DNA of 64,000 nucleotides. Origin: Thioalkalivibrio sulfidiphilus HL-EbGr7 (lineage in GTDB: Bacteria > Pseudomonadota > Gammaproteobacteria > Ectothiorhodospirales > Ectothiorhodospiraceae). Below, piece by piece: positions 54,904 to 64,000 of the stretch. The stretch's first letter is position 1. The number at the start of each line of letters is the position of its first letter. The stretch lies in assembly GCF_000021985.1 (NCBI RefSeq), contig NC_011901.1, positions 1,054,001 through 1,118,000 of the forward strand, written 5' to 3'. The position numbers and the translations under genes are program-made. The notes beneath the pieces were generated by a model that made no database searches, had not been told where the DNA came from, and was given only the letters and a program-made list of their open reading frames with translations.

Positions 54904-56748
54904 TCAGCCCTTGGAAGGGATGATGGTTTCGCCGCGCGGGATACGCACTTCATCCACCATGGCCTGAGTCTCAGCATCAGGCGCAGGTGTCAGCAGGGTC
55001 ACCACGACCATGGCGATCAGGCTCGCGGTGATGCCGACGATGCCGAAGCGCAGGTCGTTGAGGCCCAGCCACGGGGCGGAGATGCCGTACCAGGCATCGG
55101 GGTTACGCACCGCGACGAGGTACCACCAGCCCACGAACAGACCCACCAGCATACCTGCCAGCGCACCCTGCCGGTTGGCCCGTTTCCACCACACGCCAAG
55201 CACGAGCGGGAAGAACAGGCCCGACATGGCGAAGCAGAATGCCCAGGCCACCGCACCGAGGATACCGGTGAGCTGCATACTCGCCACCAGCGCGCCGCCG
55301 GCACCGATCACGATCAGCAGCACGCGGGCGGTGAGCAGACGCTTCTTGGTCTCCGCCTTCGGGTCGATGATCTTGTAGTACAGATCGTGGGACAGGGCGT
55401 TGGCCATGGCCAGCAGCAGACCGTCGGCGGTGGACATGGCGGCAGCCATACCACCCGCGGCTACCAGACCCGAGATCACGTAGGGCAGACCGGCCATTTC
55501 AGGCGTGGCCAGCACGATGATGTCGGGGTTCAGGTAGAACTCGTTGATCTGCAGGATGCCGTCGCCATTACTGTCGACAACAGCCAGCAGGCCGATGGCG
55601 CTCCACTTCTGGATCCAGTCCAGAGCCAGCACAGCCTCGATGGGCTGACCGATGATGGCCGTGGGCAGGTTCGGGTCGATCATCGACAGCTTGCTGAACG
55701 TGGCCAGAGCAGGGGCCGAGAAGTACAGCAGGAAGATGAAGAACAGCGACCAGGCCACGGAGTTACGGGCAGCACGCACGGAGGGCGTGGTGAAGTAGCG
55801 CATGAGGATGTGCGGCAGGGAAGCCGTACCGATCATCATACAGGCCACCAGGGTCACGAACTGCCAGGCAGCCATGGCGCCTTCACGCGGCGTGGCGTGC
55901 AGCTGCGTCAGCGTGGACAGGCCACGTATCGACTCCTGGGCGGTCAGGGTACCCACACCGATCACCGGCTCCAGGTCCATGATGCGCTCCACCGCCGGGC
56001 CGTACATCAGCTGCGGCAGCGGGCCGAAGCCCTGGGCCATGGACATCCAGAAGATCGGGATCAGGTAGGCGATGATCAGCACGATGTACTGGGCCACCTG
56101 GGTCCAGGTCACCGCGCGCATGCCACCCAGCATGGAGCACACCAGGATACCTGCCAGACCGAACCACACACCCACGGCGAACGGGATCTGCAGGGCGCGG
56201 GCGGCGATGGTGCCGGTCGCGGTGATCTGCGCGGTCACGTAGGTGAAGGAAGCCACCACCAGTACCAGGATCGCCGCGAAGCGGGTCACCTTGCCGCCGT
56301 AGCGGGTACCGATGAAGTCCGGCACCGTGTAGCAGCCGAACTTGCGCAGGTACGGCGCCATCAGCGTGGCCACCAGGATGTAGCCGCCGGTCCAGCCCAC
56401 CACGAACGCCATGTAGCCATGGCCGCCCATGAAGATGCCGCCCGCCATGGCCACGAAGGACGCACCGGACATCCAGTCCGCCGCGGTGGCCATGCCGTTG
56501 AACACCGGAGGCACGCTGCGTCCGGCCACGTAGTAGGCCTCCACCGCCATGGTTCTCGACAGGATACCGATGAACGCATAGATACCGATGGTGAACGCCA
56601 CGAACAGGATGCCGATGGTGTCCGCGCCCATGCCCATCTGTTCAAAAAAGGCCATCAGGAAAAAGAATGCCAGGAATCCACCGGTGTACACACCGTAGAT
56701 CTTCGGCAGGTTTTCAATGAAGGATTTACCTTCCCATTGCATGCCCAT
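54904..56748 (-). CDS. Sodium:solute symporter, VC_2705-type large subunit (probable acetate/monocarboxylate uptake)
   Basis: The 614-residue membrane protein has about thirteen hydrophobic helices. SSS-family signatures include AADWMSGASFVAMAGGIF and GLVAAGGMAAAMSTADGLLL. It belongs to the subfamily that pairs with a DUF4212 small subunit, encoded 14 bp upstream. A soluble loop at residues 392-403 (55540-55575) reads DSNGDGILQINE, a textbook EF-hand calcium-binding pattern. The nearby acs gene makes acetate the likeliest substrate, but that is inference. Confidence 0.9.
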   Translation of the reverse strand: MGMQWEGKSFIENLPKIYGVYTGGFLAFFFLMAFFEQMGMGADTIGILFVAFTIGIYAFIGILSRTMAVEAYYVAGRSVPPVFNGMATAADWMSGASFVAMAGGIFMGGHGYMAFVVGWTGGYILVATLMAPYLRKFGCYTVPDFIGTRYGGKVTRFAAILVLVVASFTYVTAQITATGTIAARALQIPFAVGVWFGLAGILVCSMLGGMRAVTWTQVAQYIVLIIAYLIPIFWMSMAQGFGPLPQLMYGPAVERIMDLEPVIGVGTLTAQESIRGLSTLTQLHATPREGAMAAWQFVTLVACMMIGTASLPHILMRYFTTPSVRAARNSVAWSLFFIFLLYFSAPALATFSKLSMIDPNLPTAIIGQPIEAVLALDWIQKWSAIGLLAVVDSNGDGILQINEFYLNPDIIVLATPEMAGLPYVISGLVAAGGMAAAMSTADGLLLAMANALSHDLYYKIIDPKAETKKRLLTARVLLIVIGAGGALVASMQLTGILGAVAWAFCFAMSGLFFPLVLGVWWKRANRQGALAGMLVGLFVGWWYLVAVRNPDAWYGISAPWLGLNDLRFGIVGITASLIAMVVVTLLTPAPDAETQAMVDEVRIPRGETIIPSKG

Positions 56749-56762
56749 GTCTTTTCTCCCCC

Positions 56763-57026
56763 TTATTCGTCTTCAGCCACGCCGAATTCACGGTCGATGG
56801 CGTGCTGCTGACGGTTGAAGGCAAAGAGCTGGATCACGAAGACTGCCAGCGCCCCCTGTGCTGCCATGTAATAGCCCAGCGGCCAGCCGAACAGGCTGAA
56901 GTTGTTCAGCGCCGGGGCGAACCAGTGGACTACGAAGGCGAAGATGAACCAGATGACCAGGTGTACGACCATCAGGTTGCGGGTCTTCCGCCAATGCGCC
57001 TCTCTTTGTGCCAAGTCGAGTGTCAT
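56763..57026 (-). CDS. DUF4212 small subunit of the sodium:solute symporter
   Basis: The 87-residue protein has two hydrophobic helices (about residues 17-37 and 47-68) and the family motif AHWRKTRNLM at the N-terminus. It is encoded just before the large symporter gene, the standard pairing. GGAAGGAG precedes the ATG. Confidence 0.9.
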   Translation of the reverse strand: MTLDLAQREAHWRKTRNLMVVHLVIWFIFAFVVHWFAPALNNFSLFGWPLGYYMAAQGALAVFVIQLFAFNRQQHAIDREFGVAEDE

Positions 57027-57065
57027 TGTGTGACTCCTTCCTGTGCGATTGTTTATGAATAAAAC

Positions 57066-57076
57066 GTCTTGTTATG
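57066..57076 (-). promoter_or_regulatory. Word shared with the acs upstream region
   Basis: CATAACAAGAC on the minus strand lies 40 bp before the DUF4212 start and is identical to 53408-53418 upstream of acs. The 160-bp interval back to the exonuclease gene must hold the symporter promoter. I see no convincing -24/-12 sigma-54 site. Confidence 0.35.
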
Positions 57077-57186
57077 ACCCAACCGTTTCCTTGTTGTGTT
57101 GATCAGACGTCCTCCTGAATGTTGGTTTGGTTGTGGTGGCTATCTCCTCCCTTGCTTGCGGATGTGTGAATGAGACCGTGGTGTCT

Positions 57187-57897
57187 TTAGTGGCGCATCA
57201 GGTGCAGCTTCGCCTGGGTCTGCGCCAGCCCGTCCAGGGCCCTGAGATCGTTATGGTTCTGGCGTCGTGCCTCGGCCAGCGCCAGGAGCAGGAGTTCCGC
57301 CGTCACCAGGGCATCCGCCGAGGCCCGGTGGCGCACCGGGCAGGGGATGGCGAAATGGCCGAGCCAGTCGTCCAGGCCCTTGAGGCCTGCGGTGCCCTCG
57401 CTGTAGAGGGCGGGCAGCAGCATGGCCAGATCCAGGAACGGGTTGCGCAGCTTCACGCCCAGCTGCTTGCGCAGGGTGCGGCCCAGGATGATGCGATCGA
57501 AGTCGGCGTGGAAGGCCACCAGCCAGGTCTTGCCGATGCGCTCCAGCACGCTGGAGAGGGCCTCGTGGATGTCCACGCCGGCGGCGGATTCCGTGGGCGA
57601 GATGCCGTGCACCACCAGGTTGTCCTTGTCGATGCGGGTCACCTCGCGGCGCAGCACGATCTCGTCCAGGCCGCCCAGTTCAATCCCATGAGGGCCCACC
57701 GGCACCAGGCCCACGGACAGCAGCTCGCTGCGGCTGAGATCGAGACCGGTGGTCTCCACGTCGATGACCACGAAGCGGGCCTCGTCCAGGCTGGTGCGGG
57801 CCGAGGGCTCCGGCAGGGCGCGCCAGCGGGCGAGGCGGTCCTCGATGCCCGGATCGAGGTTGGGGTGGTTGCCGAACAGAGTGCTCAGGAAACTCAT
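57187..57897 (-). CDS. DnaQ-like DEDDh 3'-5' exonuclease
   Basis: The 236-residue protein has exonuclease motifs I (VVIDVETTGLD), II (FHADFDRIIL) and III (HRASADALVTAELLL), with the conserved Asp-Glu-Asp-His-Asp residues. The start overlaps the stop of the DUF294 gene (ATGA), so the two are coupled. This exonuclease/DUF294 pair recurs near VC_2705-type symporters. It is not the replicative epsilon subunit. Confidence 0.9.
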   Translation of the reverse strand: MSFLSTLFGNHPNLDPGIEDRLARWRALPEPSARTSLDEARFVVIDVETTGLDLSRSELLSVGLVPVGPHGIELGGLDEIVLRREVTRIDKDNLVVHGISPTESAAGVDIHEALSSVLERIGKTWLVAFHADFDRIILGRTLRKQLGVKLRNPFLDLAMLLPALYSEGTAGLKGLDDWLGHFAIPCPVRHRASADALVTAELLLLALAEARRQNHNDLRALDGLAQTQAKLHLMRH

Positions 57898-59831
57898 AGC
57901 TGGTAGTCCAGGGTGATGCGCGACTGCAGCTTGCGCGCCTGGCGGAAGGCCTCCTTGAGGATGCGCCGGTCCAGCTCGCTCAGGGTGTCCGGGTTGACCC
58001 GGTTGCTGGGCGTCTCACCCGCGGCCTGCTGGCGTCGGTGCTGGCGCATGCGCAGCAGCTGGATGTAGCTGAAGGCCTGAATCCAGGACTGGGCCTCGCC
58101 CTTGGTGATGTGCTGGCTGCGGGCCAGGGCATTGAGGCGCTCCAGGGTGGAGGTCTCCTCGATGCGGTGGGCGAGCGCCAGGATGCGCGCGCCGTCCACG
58201 AAGGGGGTCAGCCCCTGGAGCTTGAGATCGAGGGTGTTGGGGTGCTTGGCGTCGTCGGAGACCACGAAGTCGCGCACCAGGCCCAGGGGCGGACGGTTGA
58301 GCAGGGCATTGCGCGCCATCAGGTGCAGGAAGCGGGAGTTGCCCACCATCTTGCTGGTCAGCCAGTGGCGCAGGGCCTCCACCGGGCGGCTGTCGCCCTC
58401 GATGGTGCGGAAGTCGAAGAAGATGCTCGCCTTGAGCAGGTGCTCCGGGTTGCCGCCGTCGACCCAGCGGGAAAAGCGCTCGCGCCACTCCGTCGTGCTC
58501 AGGCAGCACTCCGGATTGCTGGCCATGATGTTGCCGGGGCACAGGGGGTAGCCGCACTGGTCCAGGGCCTCGTTGATGCGCCGGGCGACGGGCAGCAGGG
58601 TCTGGCGGATGTCCTCGGCGGACTTGCCCTCGGGGACCTCGAAGATGATGCCGTTGTCCTGATCGGTCTTGAGGGTCTGTTCCTGGCGTCCCTCGCTGCC
58701 GAAGGCCATCCAGGTGAAGGGCACCGGCGGGGGCGGGAACTCCCGGGTGCAGATGTCGATGATGCGCCGGGTGATGTGGTCGTTGAGCAGGGTGATGATC
58801 TGGGTGATCTGCGCCACCTGGGCGCCCTGGGCGATCATCTGGGTGATCAGCTGCTGGATGTCGCCCCCCAGGGCGGCCAGGGCGGGGATGTCGTCGGCGT
58901 GGGCGATGGCACGGCTCAGATTCACCAGGCCCACTCGCTGCAGGGAGAATAGGTCCCGCTCCGAGATCACCCCCTTGAGGCGGCCGCGCTCCACCACGCA
59001 CACGTGGTGAAAGCCGTGGTTGGCCATGAGCATGGCGGCCTCGAAGGCGAAGGCCGAGGGCGGCAGGGTGATGGGCTCCGGGCTCATCACCTCGCCCATG
59101 GGTTCGTCCATGCGGCGGCCCGGCAGGGCCACCCGGGACAGCAGATCGTGCAGGGTGAACACGCCCAGCGGGTGCATGTGCTCGTCCACGATGACGATGC
59201 TGCCCACGTTCTCCCGCTCCATGGTCTCCAGGGCCTCGCGGATGGGCGTGGTGGGCAGGCAGGACACCGGTTCACGGCGCAGGCGTTCACCCAGGGTGAT
59301 GTTCAGGGAGGTGTCGCCGCCGGGGCCGGTGGTGGCGGCGCTGGCCTGCACCTGGCGATGCACCTGGTCCAGCAGGCTCGCCAGGCGGCGGGTGCAGAAG
59401 TCGTTGAATTCCGGGGAGAGCTTATTGAGCTGCAGGAAGTCATCGCGCTCCAGCTCGAAACAGAAGGTGTCCTCGGCGGCCCGGTGCACGGTGCGCACCG
59501 GGCGGCGGGAGAGCAGGGCGCCGATGGGGAAGCATTCCCCGGGCACCAGTTCCCAGGCGTTGCCGGAGATCTGTTCGTCCTCGCTGGGAGTCTCCCCCCG
59601 CACCCGGCCCTGCTTGATGATGTAGAAGCGCGAGGCGGGGCCGCCCTTGGGGTCGGTGATCTTCTCGCCCCGGGCGTAGAAGGTCAGCTTGAGCCGCTTG
59701 GCCAGGAATTCCAGGTGCTCCGGCTCCACCTGGTCGAAGGGCGCATGGCGACGCAGGAACTCGAGCACCGGCAGCAGGACGCCCGCCTGGCGATCGTGTG
59801 CTTCTGCGTGGCTGTGGCTCGGCTCGCTCAT
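57894..59831 (-). CDS. Cyclic-nucleotide-binding, CBS-pair and DUF294 nucleotidyltransferase protein
   Basis: In the 645-residue protein, a cNMP-binding domain (about 20-135) is followed by two CBS domains (about 165-285). A DUF294 nucleotidyltransferase-like domain follows, with FGSEGRQEQTLKTDQDNG (near 385-402) resembling the GlnD/GlnE active site, and then the DUF294 C-terminal helical domain. The ATG at 59831 gives MSEPSHSHAEAHDR. An upstream start at 59855 is also possible. Likely a regulator of the neighbouring acetate transport genes, by family context only. Confidence 0.88.
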   Translation of the reverse strand: MSEPSHSHAEAHDRQAGVLLPVLEFLRRHAPFDQVEPEHLEFLAKRLKLTFYARGEKITDPKGGPASRFYIIKQGRVRGETPSEDEQISGNAWELVPGECFPIGALLSRRPVRTVHRAAEDTFCFELERDDFLQLNKLSPEFNDFCTRRLASLLDQVHRQVQASAATTGPGGDTSLNITLGERLRREPVSCLPTTPIREALETMERENVGSIVIVDEHMHPLGVFTLHDLLSRVALPGRRMDEPMGEVMSPEPITLPPSAFAFEAAMLMANHGFHHVCVVERGRLKGVISERDLFSLQRVGLVNLSRAIAHADDIPALAALGGDIQQLITQMIAQGAQVAQITQIITLLNDHITRRIIDICTREFPPPPVPFTWMAFGSEGRQEQTLKTDQDNGIIFEVPEGKSAEDIRQTLLPVARRINEALDQCGYPLCPGNIMASNPECCLSTTEWRERFSRWVDGGNPEHLLKASIFFDFRTIEGDSRPVEALRHWLTSKMVGNSRFLHLMARNALLNRPPLGLVRDFVVSDDAKHPNTLDLKLQGLTPFVDGARILALAHRIEETSTLERLNALARSQHITKGEAQSWIQAFSYIQLLRMRQHRRQQAAGETPSNRVNPDTLSELDRRILKEAFRQARKLQSRITLDYQL

Positions 59832-59930
59832 GGCAGGACCTGGGTGGAATTCCACTGCAAAATGCAGGTTCCATGCCGGGCGAGTGTTTCCCCGTAAATC
59901 AGCAGCTTGGCCCTCCGTGACGGGCTGCGG

Positions 59931-59967
59931 GTGTTACCTCGGGTAACAAAGTGTTACTGATGGTAAC
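59931..59967. promoter_or_regulatory. Two tandem GTGTTAC-N4-GGTAAC palindromes upstream of the DUF294 gene
   Basis: The copies at 59931-59947 and 59951-59967 share GTGTTAC and GGTAAC with four unlike bases between. They are repeated with a 20-bp period, two helical turns, placing two dyads on one face of DNA. They lie about 100-136 bp before the DUF294 start. This arrangement is typical of a dimeric repressor or activator operator. The regulator is unknown. Confidence 0.5.
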
Positions 59968-59979
59968 GGGTGGATTGCA

Positions 59980-60069
59980 ATTCAAGATTCAAGATTCAAG
60001 ATTCAAAGCTGTGTGGGCGGGCATGCCCTTTGAATCTTGAATCTGCCCCTTTGAATCGCCTTGAATCAG
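59980..60069. repeat. ATTCAAG tandem-word inverted repeat
   Basis: Four direct ATTCAAG/A words (59980-60008) face inverted CTTTGAAT/CTTGAAT words (60028-60069). It is the same word family as 38659-38730. It overlaps the stop codon of the hypothetical gene at 60066. Confidence 0.75.
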
Positions 60070-60470
60070 TGCCTCGGCACCGGCTGGATGATGGCCTCGT
60101 CCAGGTGCCAGTGGCGCGCGATGTCTCGGGCGCGGGTCTTGTCCTCCTCGTGGACGAAGACCTGCAGCCGGGCCTGGTGTTTCTCCGCCCAGGCGGCCAG
60201 CCCCTGCCAGCGGCGACCGCAGGCCTCCTCACCCAGGTCGGTCTCCGGCTCCACCACCCCGAGCAGGGTGCCCTGCTCGGGGTGGAAGGCGCGCAGGTCG
60301 GGGGTGATGTGGATGTTGAGCACCGGCACGGTGACCGGCTCCGGTTGCGGGTGGCCCGGCAACTCATGGGCCTCGAACTGCTCGAAGCCCTGCCGGCGCA
60401 ACAGCTTCATGGAGGCCTCCAGCAGGGTTTCCCGTTCCCGTTCGATGGCATCAGGCAGCATCGTGGTCAT
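60066..60470 (-). CDS. Hypothetical protein (134 aa)
   Basis: I do not recognise this family. The 134-residue soluble protein starts with a charged helix (MLPDAIERERETLLEASMKLLRRQGFEQFE). Its middle segment VPVLNIHITPDLRAFHPEQGTLLGVVEPET is followed by a Trp-containing helix and FVHEEDKTRARDIARHWHLD. The overall pattern recalls small endonuclease-like folds, but I see no catalytic motif. GAGGAAA precedes the ATG. Confidence 0.7.
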   Translation of the reverse strand: MTTMLPDAIERERETLLEASMKLLRRQGFEQFEAHELPGHPQPEPVTVPVLNIHITPDLRAFHPEQGTLLGVVEPETDLGEEACGRRWQGLAAWAEKHQARLQVFVHEEDKTRARDIARHWHLDEAIIQPVPRH

Positions 60471-60606
60471 GGCGACATTTCCTCATGACAGGATCTGGAC
60501 TGAGTGTAGTTGACGGCGGGTGGGTCGGTGGCGACATCCGGCTGTCATGAACAGTGTTTAGCTTACCCAGTGGGTGATTCCATCAAGCTGCCCCGGGGGG
60601 ATTGCA

Positions 60607-60864
60607 ATGCACGTCAAGGCCCATCTCATCAGCCGTGGTCCGGTCAACGAACAGCAGCAACTGCAATTGCGCGGTGTCGTGGAGGGTTTGAGCAGCCACC
60701 CGGATCATGTGCTCGTTTACGAGCATGAAGGCAAGGAAGGCGGCTTGATCGCCGAGTTCGGTGTGGCGGACGAACCCCAGGCGCTCCTCCTGGAGCGCCT
60801 CAGTCGTGCCCTGTTCACGGCCATTTCCGGTGTGGAAGACGTGGTGATTGCTTTCCACGAGTGA
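60607..60864 (+). CDS. Hypothetical small protein (85 aa)
   Basis: I do not recognise this family. The 85-residue soluble protein begins MHVKAHLISRGPVNEQQQLQL and has an alternating beta-alpha pattern (VLVYEHEGKEGGLIAEF, ALFTAISGVEDVVIAF). The ATG at 60607 follows GGGGGG. It is convergent with the response regulator gene. The 136 bp between this gene and the one at 60470 must hold divergent promoters. Confidence 0.65.
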   Translation: MHVKAHLISRGPVNEQQQLQLRGVVEGLSSHPDHVLVYEHEGKEGGLIAEFGVADEPQALLLERLSRALFTAISGVEDVVIAFHE

Positions 60865-60877
60865 CCAGTGTTTTCTT

Positions 60878-62272
<1,395 letters not shown>

Positions 62273-62304
62273 GGCCGTTCAATGGGTTCGTGCATGGGTG
62301 TGTG

Positions 62305-64000
62305 TCAGCCGCTGGCGCGCAGCCTGGGCGTCGTGCTCAGGGGCAGGCGCAGGGTGAAGCAGGCGCCGCCCTGGGGCAGGTTGTCCACGTACACGGCGCC
62401 GCCGTGGTCCTGGATGATGCTGTAGACCACGGACAGGCCGAGCCCGGTGCCCTCGCCCGGCGGCTTGGTGGTGAAGAAGGGTTCGAAGACCCGGTCGAGC
62501 AGGGTCTCGGGGATGCCGGTGCCTTCGTCCTCCACCAGGATCTCGGCGAAGCCTGCCGTGGCCTCACCCTGGATGCGGATACGGTCGCCGGGTCCCGAGG
62601 CCTGCATGGCGTTGTTGATCAGGTTGACGAACACCTGCAGCAGCTTCTGGTGGCTGCCGCGCACGGTGATTCCCGGGGGCAGGCGGTTCTCGAACAGGTG
62701 CGCCCGGGCGGTGTCGCTCAGCTGCACCAGCTGCATGGCCTCGTCCACGCAGATCTTGATGTCCACCGCGCCCATGGCGGTGCTGGGCACCTCGCCGGTG
62801 TGGCTGAAGGTGATCAGGCTCTGCACGATGTTGTTGATGCGCCGGGTCTGCTCGAGGATCTGCTGGGCGCTGAGCTCACGTTCCGACTCGTCGGGCTCGT
62901 AGTGCAGGTTCTGGGCGAGGGAGGCGATGCCGGTGAGCGGATTGCCGATCTCGTGGGCCACCCCGGCGGCCAGCCGGCCGATGGAGGCCAGGCGGTTGTT
63001 GTGGGCCACTTCGCTCTCCAGGGTGTGCAGTTCGGTGAGGTCCTCCACCAGGATCACGGTGCCGCCCACCACGGCGCCGGGATTGAGGGCACCGGGGGCC
63101 TCGATCTCCGACTTGTGCAGGTTGATCCAGCGGCTGCGGCCCTGGAGGTTGATCTGCAGCTTGTAGAGGTGCTTGTCGTCGCCCTGCAGGAAGCCGCGCA
63201 GGATGCCGTGCCAGGGATCGCCCAGCAGGCGCAGCTCCTGGCCCACGGCGTCGCGGCTGGGGATGCCGGAGATCAGTCCCATGGCGCTGTTCCAGATGAT
63301 GATCTCGCCGCCGGGGGTCAGGGAGCAGACCCCCAGGGGCAGTTCGTGCAGCACCTGGCGGTGGTAGCGGCGCAGGGTGTCCAGCTCCGCCGCCAGGCCC
63401 TGCAGGCGCACGTTGGAGTGCTCCAGCTGCTCCTCCACGAAACGCAGGCTGTCGGCCAGGGCCATCTGGGTGTGGGGGTCCACCCGCAGGCGGTGGTCCA
63501 CGATCATGCGCGAGAGCAGCGGACCCATGAGGCCGGAGAGGTTGCGCTCCAGGCGTTCACGCAGGCGACGCAGTTCACCGGGGTGGGTCTCGTCGGATTT
63601 CAGCCCCAGGTCCGCCAGGGCGCGGCTCACCTCCAGGGCGGCGGTCTGTGGACCCACGGTCTGGGCCAGCTGTTCCTCGAAGTGCTGCACGCTGCGCACC
63701 TCCAGCTGGCCCCGGGGCGGTTCCATCTGCTCGCGGCGGCAGGCGAGTGCCGCCTCGGTCTCCTCGGGGCTGGGCCGGGTGAGCAGGGAGCCGGCCACGA
63801 ACAGCACCGCGTTCAGCGCCAGGGACCAGAAGGTGGCGAAGGCCCAGTGGTTCTGTTCCGTGGCGCGGAACCAGGTCTGCAGTTCCAGCTGCCCGGGCAT
63901 GAGTCCCGACTGCTGCAGCAGGGGCACGATCAGGGCCAGGGCCCAGACGGTGATGCCGCCGGCGAGCCCGGCGATGAAGCCCCAGCGGGTGGCTCGGGGC
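62305..64000 (-). CDS. Sensor histidine kinase with symporter-like membrane domain, 5' end beyond the window
   Basis: The frame is open through base 64000, so the 540-residue stretch from the internal GTG at 63927 is only the C-terminal part. The leftmost visible residues (WGFIAGLAGGITVWALALI and a second hydrophobic segment) look like the end of a sodium:solute-symporter module, as in CbrA-type kinases. Next come a helical linker, a PAS domain (about 62990-63390), the H-box LAAGVAHEIGNPLTG, the N-box NLINNAMQAS, and G-boxes DEGTGIPE and GEGTGLGLSVV. It is paired with the NtrC-type regulator. Confidence 0.9.
   Translation of the reverse strand, partial: PRATRWGFIAGLAGGITVWALALIVPLLQQSGLMPGQLELQTWFRATEQNHWAFATFWSLALNAVLFVAGSLLTRPSPEETEAALACRREQMEPPRGQLEVRSVQHFEEQLAQTVGPQTAALEVSRALADLGLKSDETHPGELRRLRERLERNLSGLMGPLLSRMIVDHRLRVDPHTQMALADSLRFVEEQLEHSNVRLQGLAAELDTLRRYHRQVLHELPLGVCSLTPGGEIIIWNSAMGLISGIPSRDAVGQELRLLGDPWHGILRGFLQGDDKHLYKLQINLQGRSRWINLHKSEIEAPGALNPGAVVGGTVILVEDLTELHTLESEVAHNNRLASIGRLAAGVAHEIGNPLTGIASLAQNLHYEPDESERELSAQQILEQTRRINNIVQSLITFSHTGEVPSTAMGAVDIKICVDEAMQLVQLSDTARAHLFENRLPPGITVRGSHQKLLQVFVNLINNAMQASGPGDRIRIQGEATAGFAEILVEDEGTGIPETLLDRVFEPFFTTKPPGEGTGLGLSVVYSIIQDHGGAVYVDNLPQGGACFTLRLPLSTTPRLRASG

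Noticed and set aside
57027-57186. Sigma-54 promoter for the symporter operon
   Set aside because: The neighbouring NtrC-type regulator made this attractive, but I found no GG-N10-GC pair in a TGGCAC/TTGC context on the minus strand.

Overview
This is a GC-rich gammaproteobacterial chromosome segment with no plasmid, phage or CRISPR signatures. The housekeeping order greA-yhbY-rlmE-ftsH-folP-glmM-tpiA-secG-tRNA-Leu ... tRNA-fMet-rimP-nusA-infB-rbfA-truB-rpsO-pnp is the conserved gammaproteobacterial order. A complete 14-gene nuo operon is embedded between the two tRNAs. Together with the acetate module and the repeat-rich spacers, this suggests a Thioalkalivibrio/Ectothiorhodospiraceae-like bacterium. 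That assignment is inference from gene content, not a database result.

Layout. 1-4.2 kb: carA (5' end off the window) and carB, interrupted by a 450-bp element that has 30-bp inverted-repeat ends and encodes a GxxExxY protein. 4.2-12.2 kb: greA, yhbY (minus), a non-coding inverted element of about 650 bp, rlmE, ftsH, folP, glmM, tpiA, secG and tRNA-Leu(GAG). 12.4-27.4 kb: nuoA-N plus a DUF2818 gene, encoding NADH:quinone oxidoreductase. 27.5-36.7 kb: initiator tRNA, then rimP-nusA-infB-rbfA-truB-rpsO-pnp. 36.9-39.4 kb: a YheT-type hydrolase, a SAM methyltransferase and two unknown small genes.

39.5-50.1 kb holds the most interesting accessory locus. It encodes a circularly permuted ATP-grasp protein, an alpha-E protein, a giant transglutaminase/DUF2126 protein, an ATP-grasp/alpha-E fusion and a second transglutaminase. 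A convergent Anbu (proteasome-like Ntn hydrolase) gene follows. The ingredients point to a poorly understood system for peptide ligation, modification and proteolysis, here with each ligase-side component present twice.

50.3-64 kb: a frameshifted DUF4382 lipoprotein and an acetate module. The module comprises acs, a large VC_2705-type solute symporter carrying an EF-hand-like loop, its DUF4212 small subunit, a DnaQ-like exonuclease, a cNMP/CBS/DUF294 protein and a sigma-54 response regulator. A symporter-fused histidine kinase runs off the right edge. acs and the symporter operon share an 11-bp upstream word, and tandem palindromes lie upstream of the DUF294 gene.

Intergenic DNA is unusually full of inverted repeats. 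Several have arms built from 7-9-nt tandem words, and most sit exactly at 3' ends or convergent junctions. Some share short sequence blocks with the ends of the GxxExxY element.
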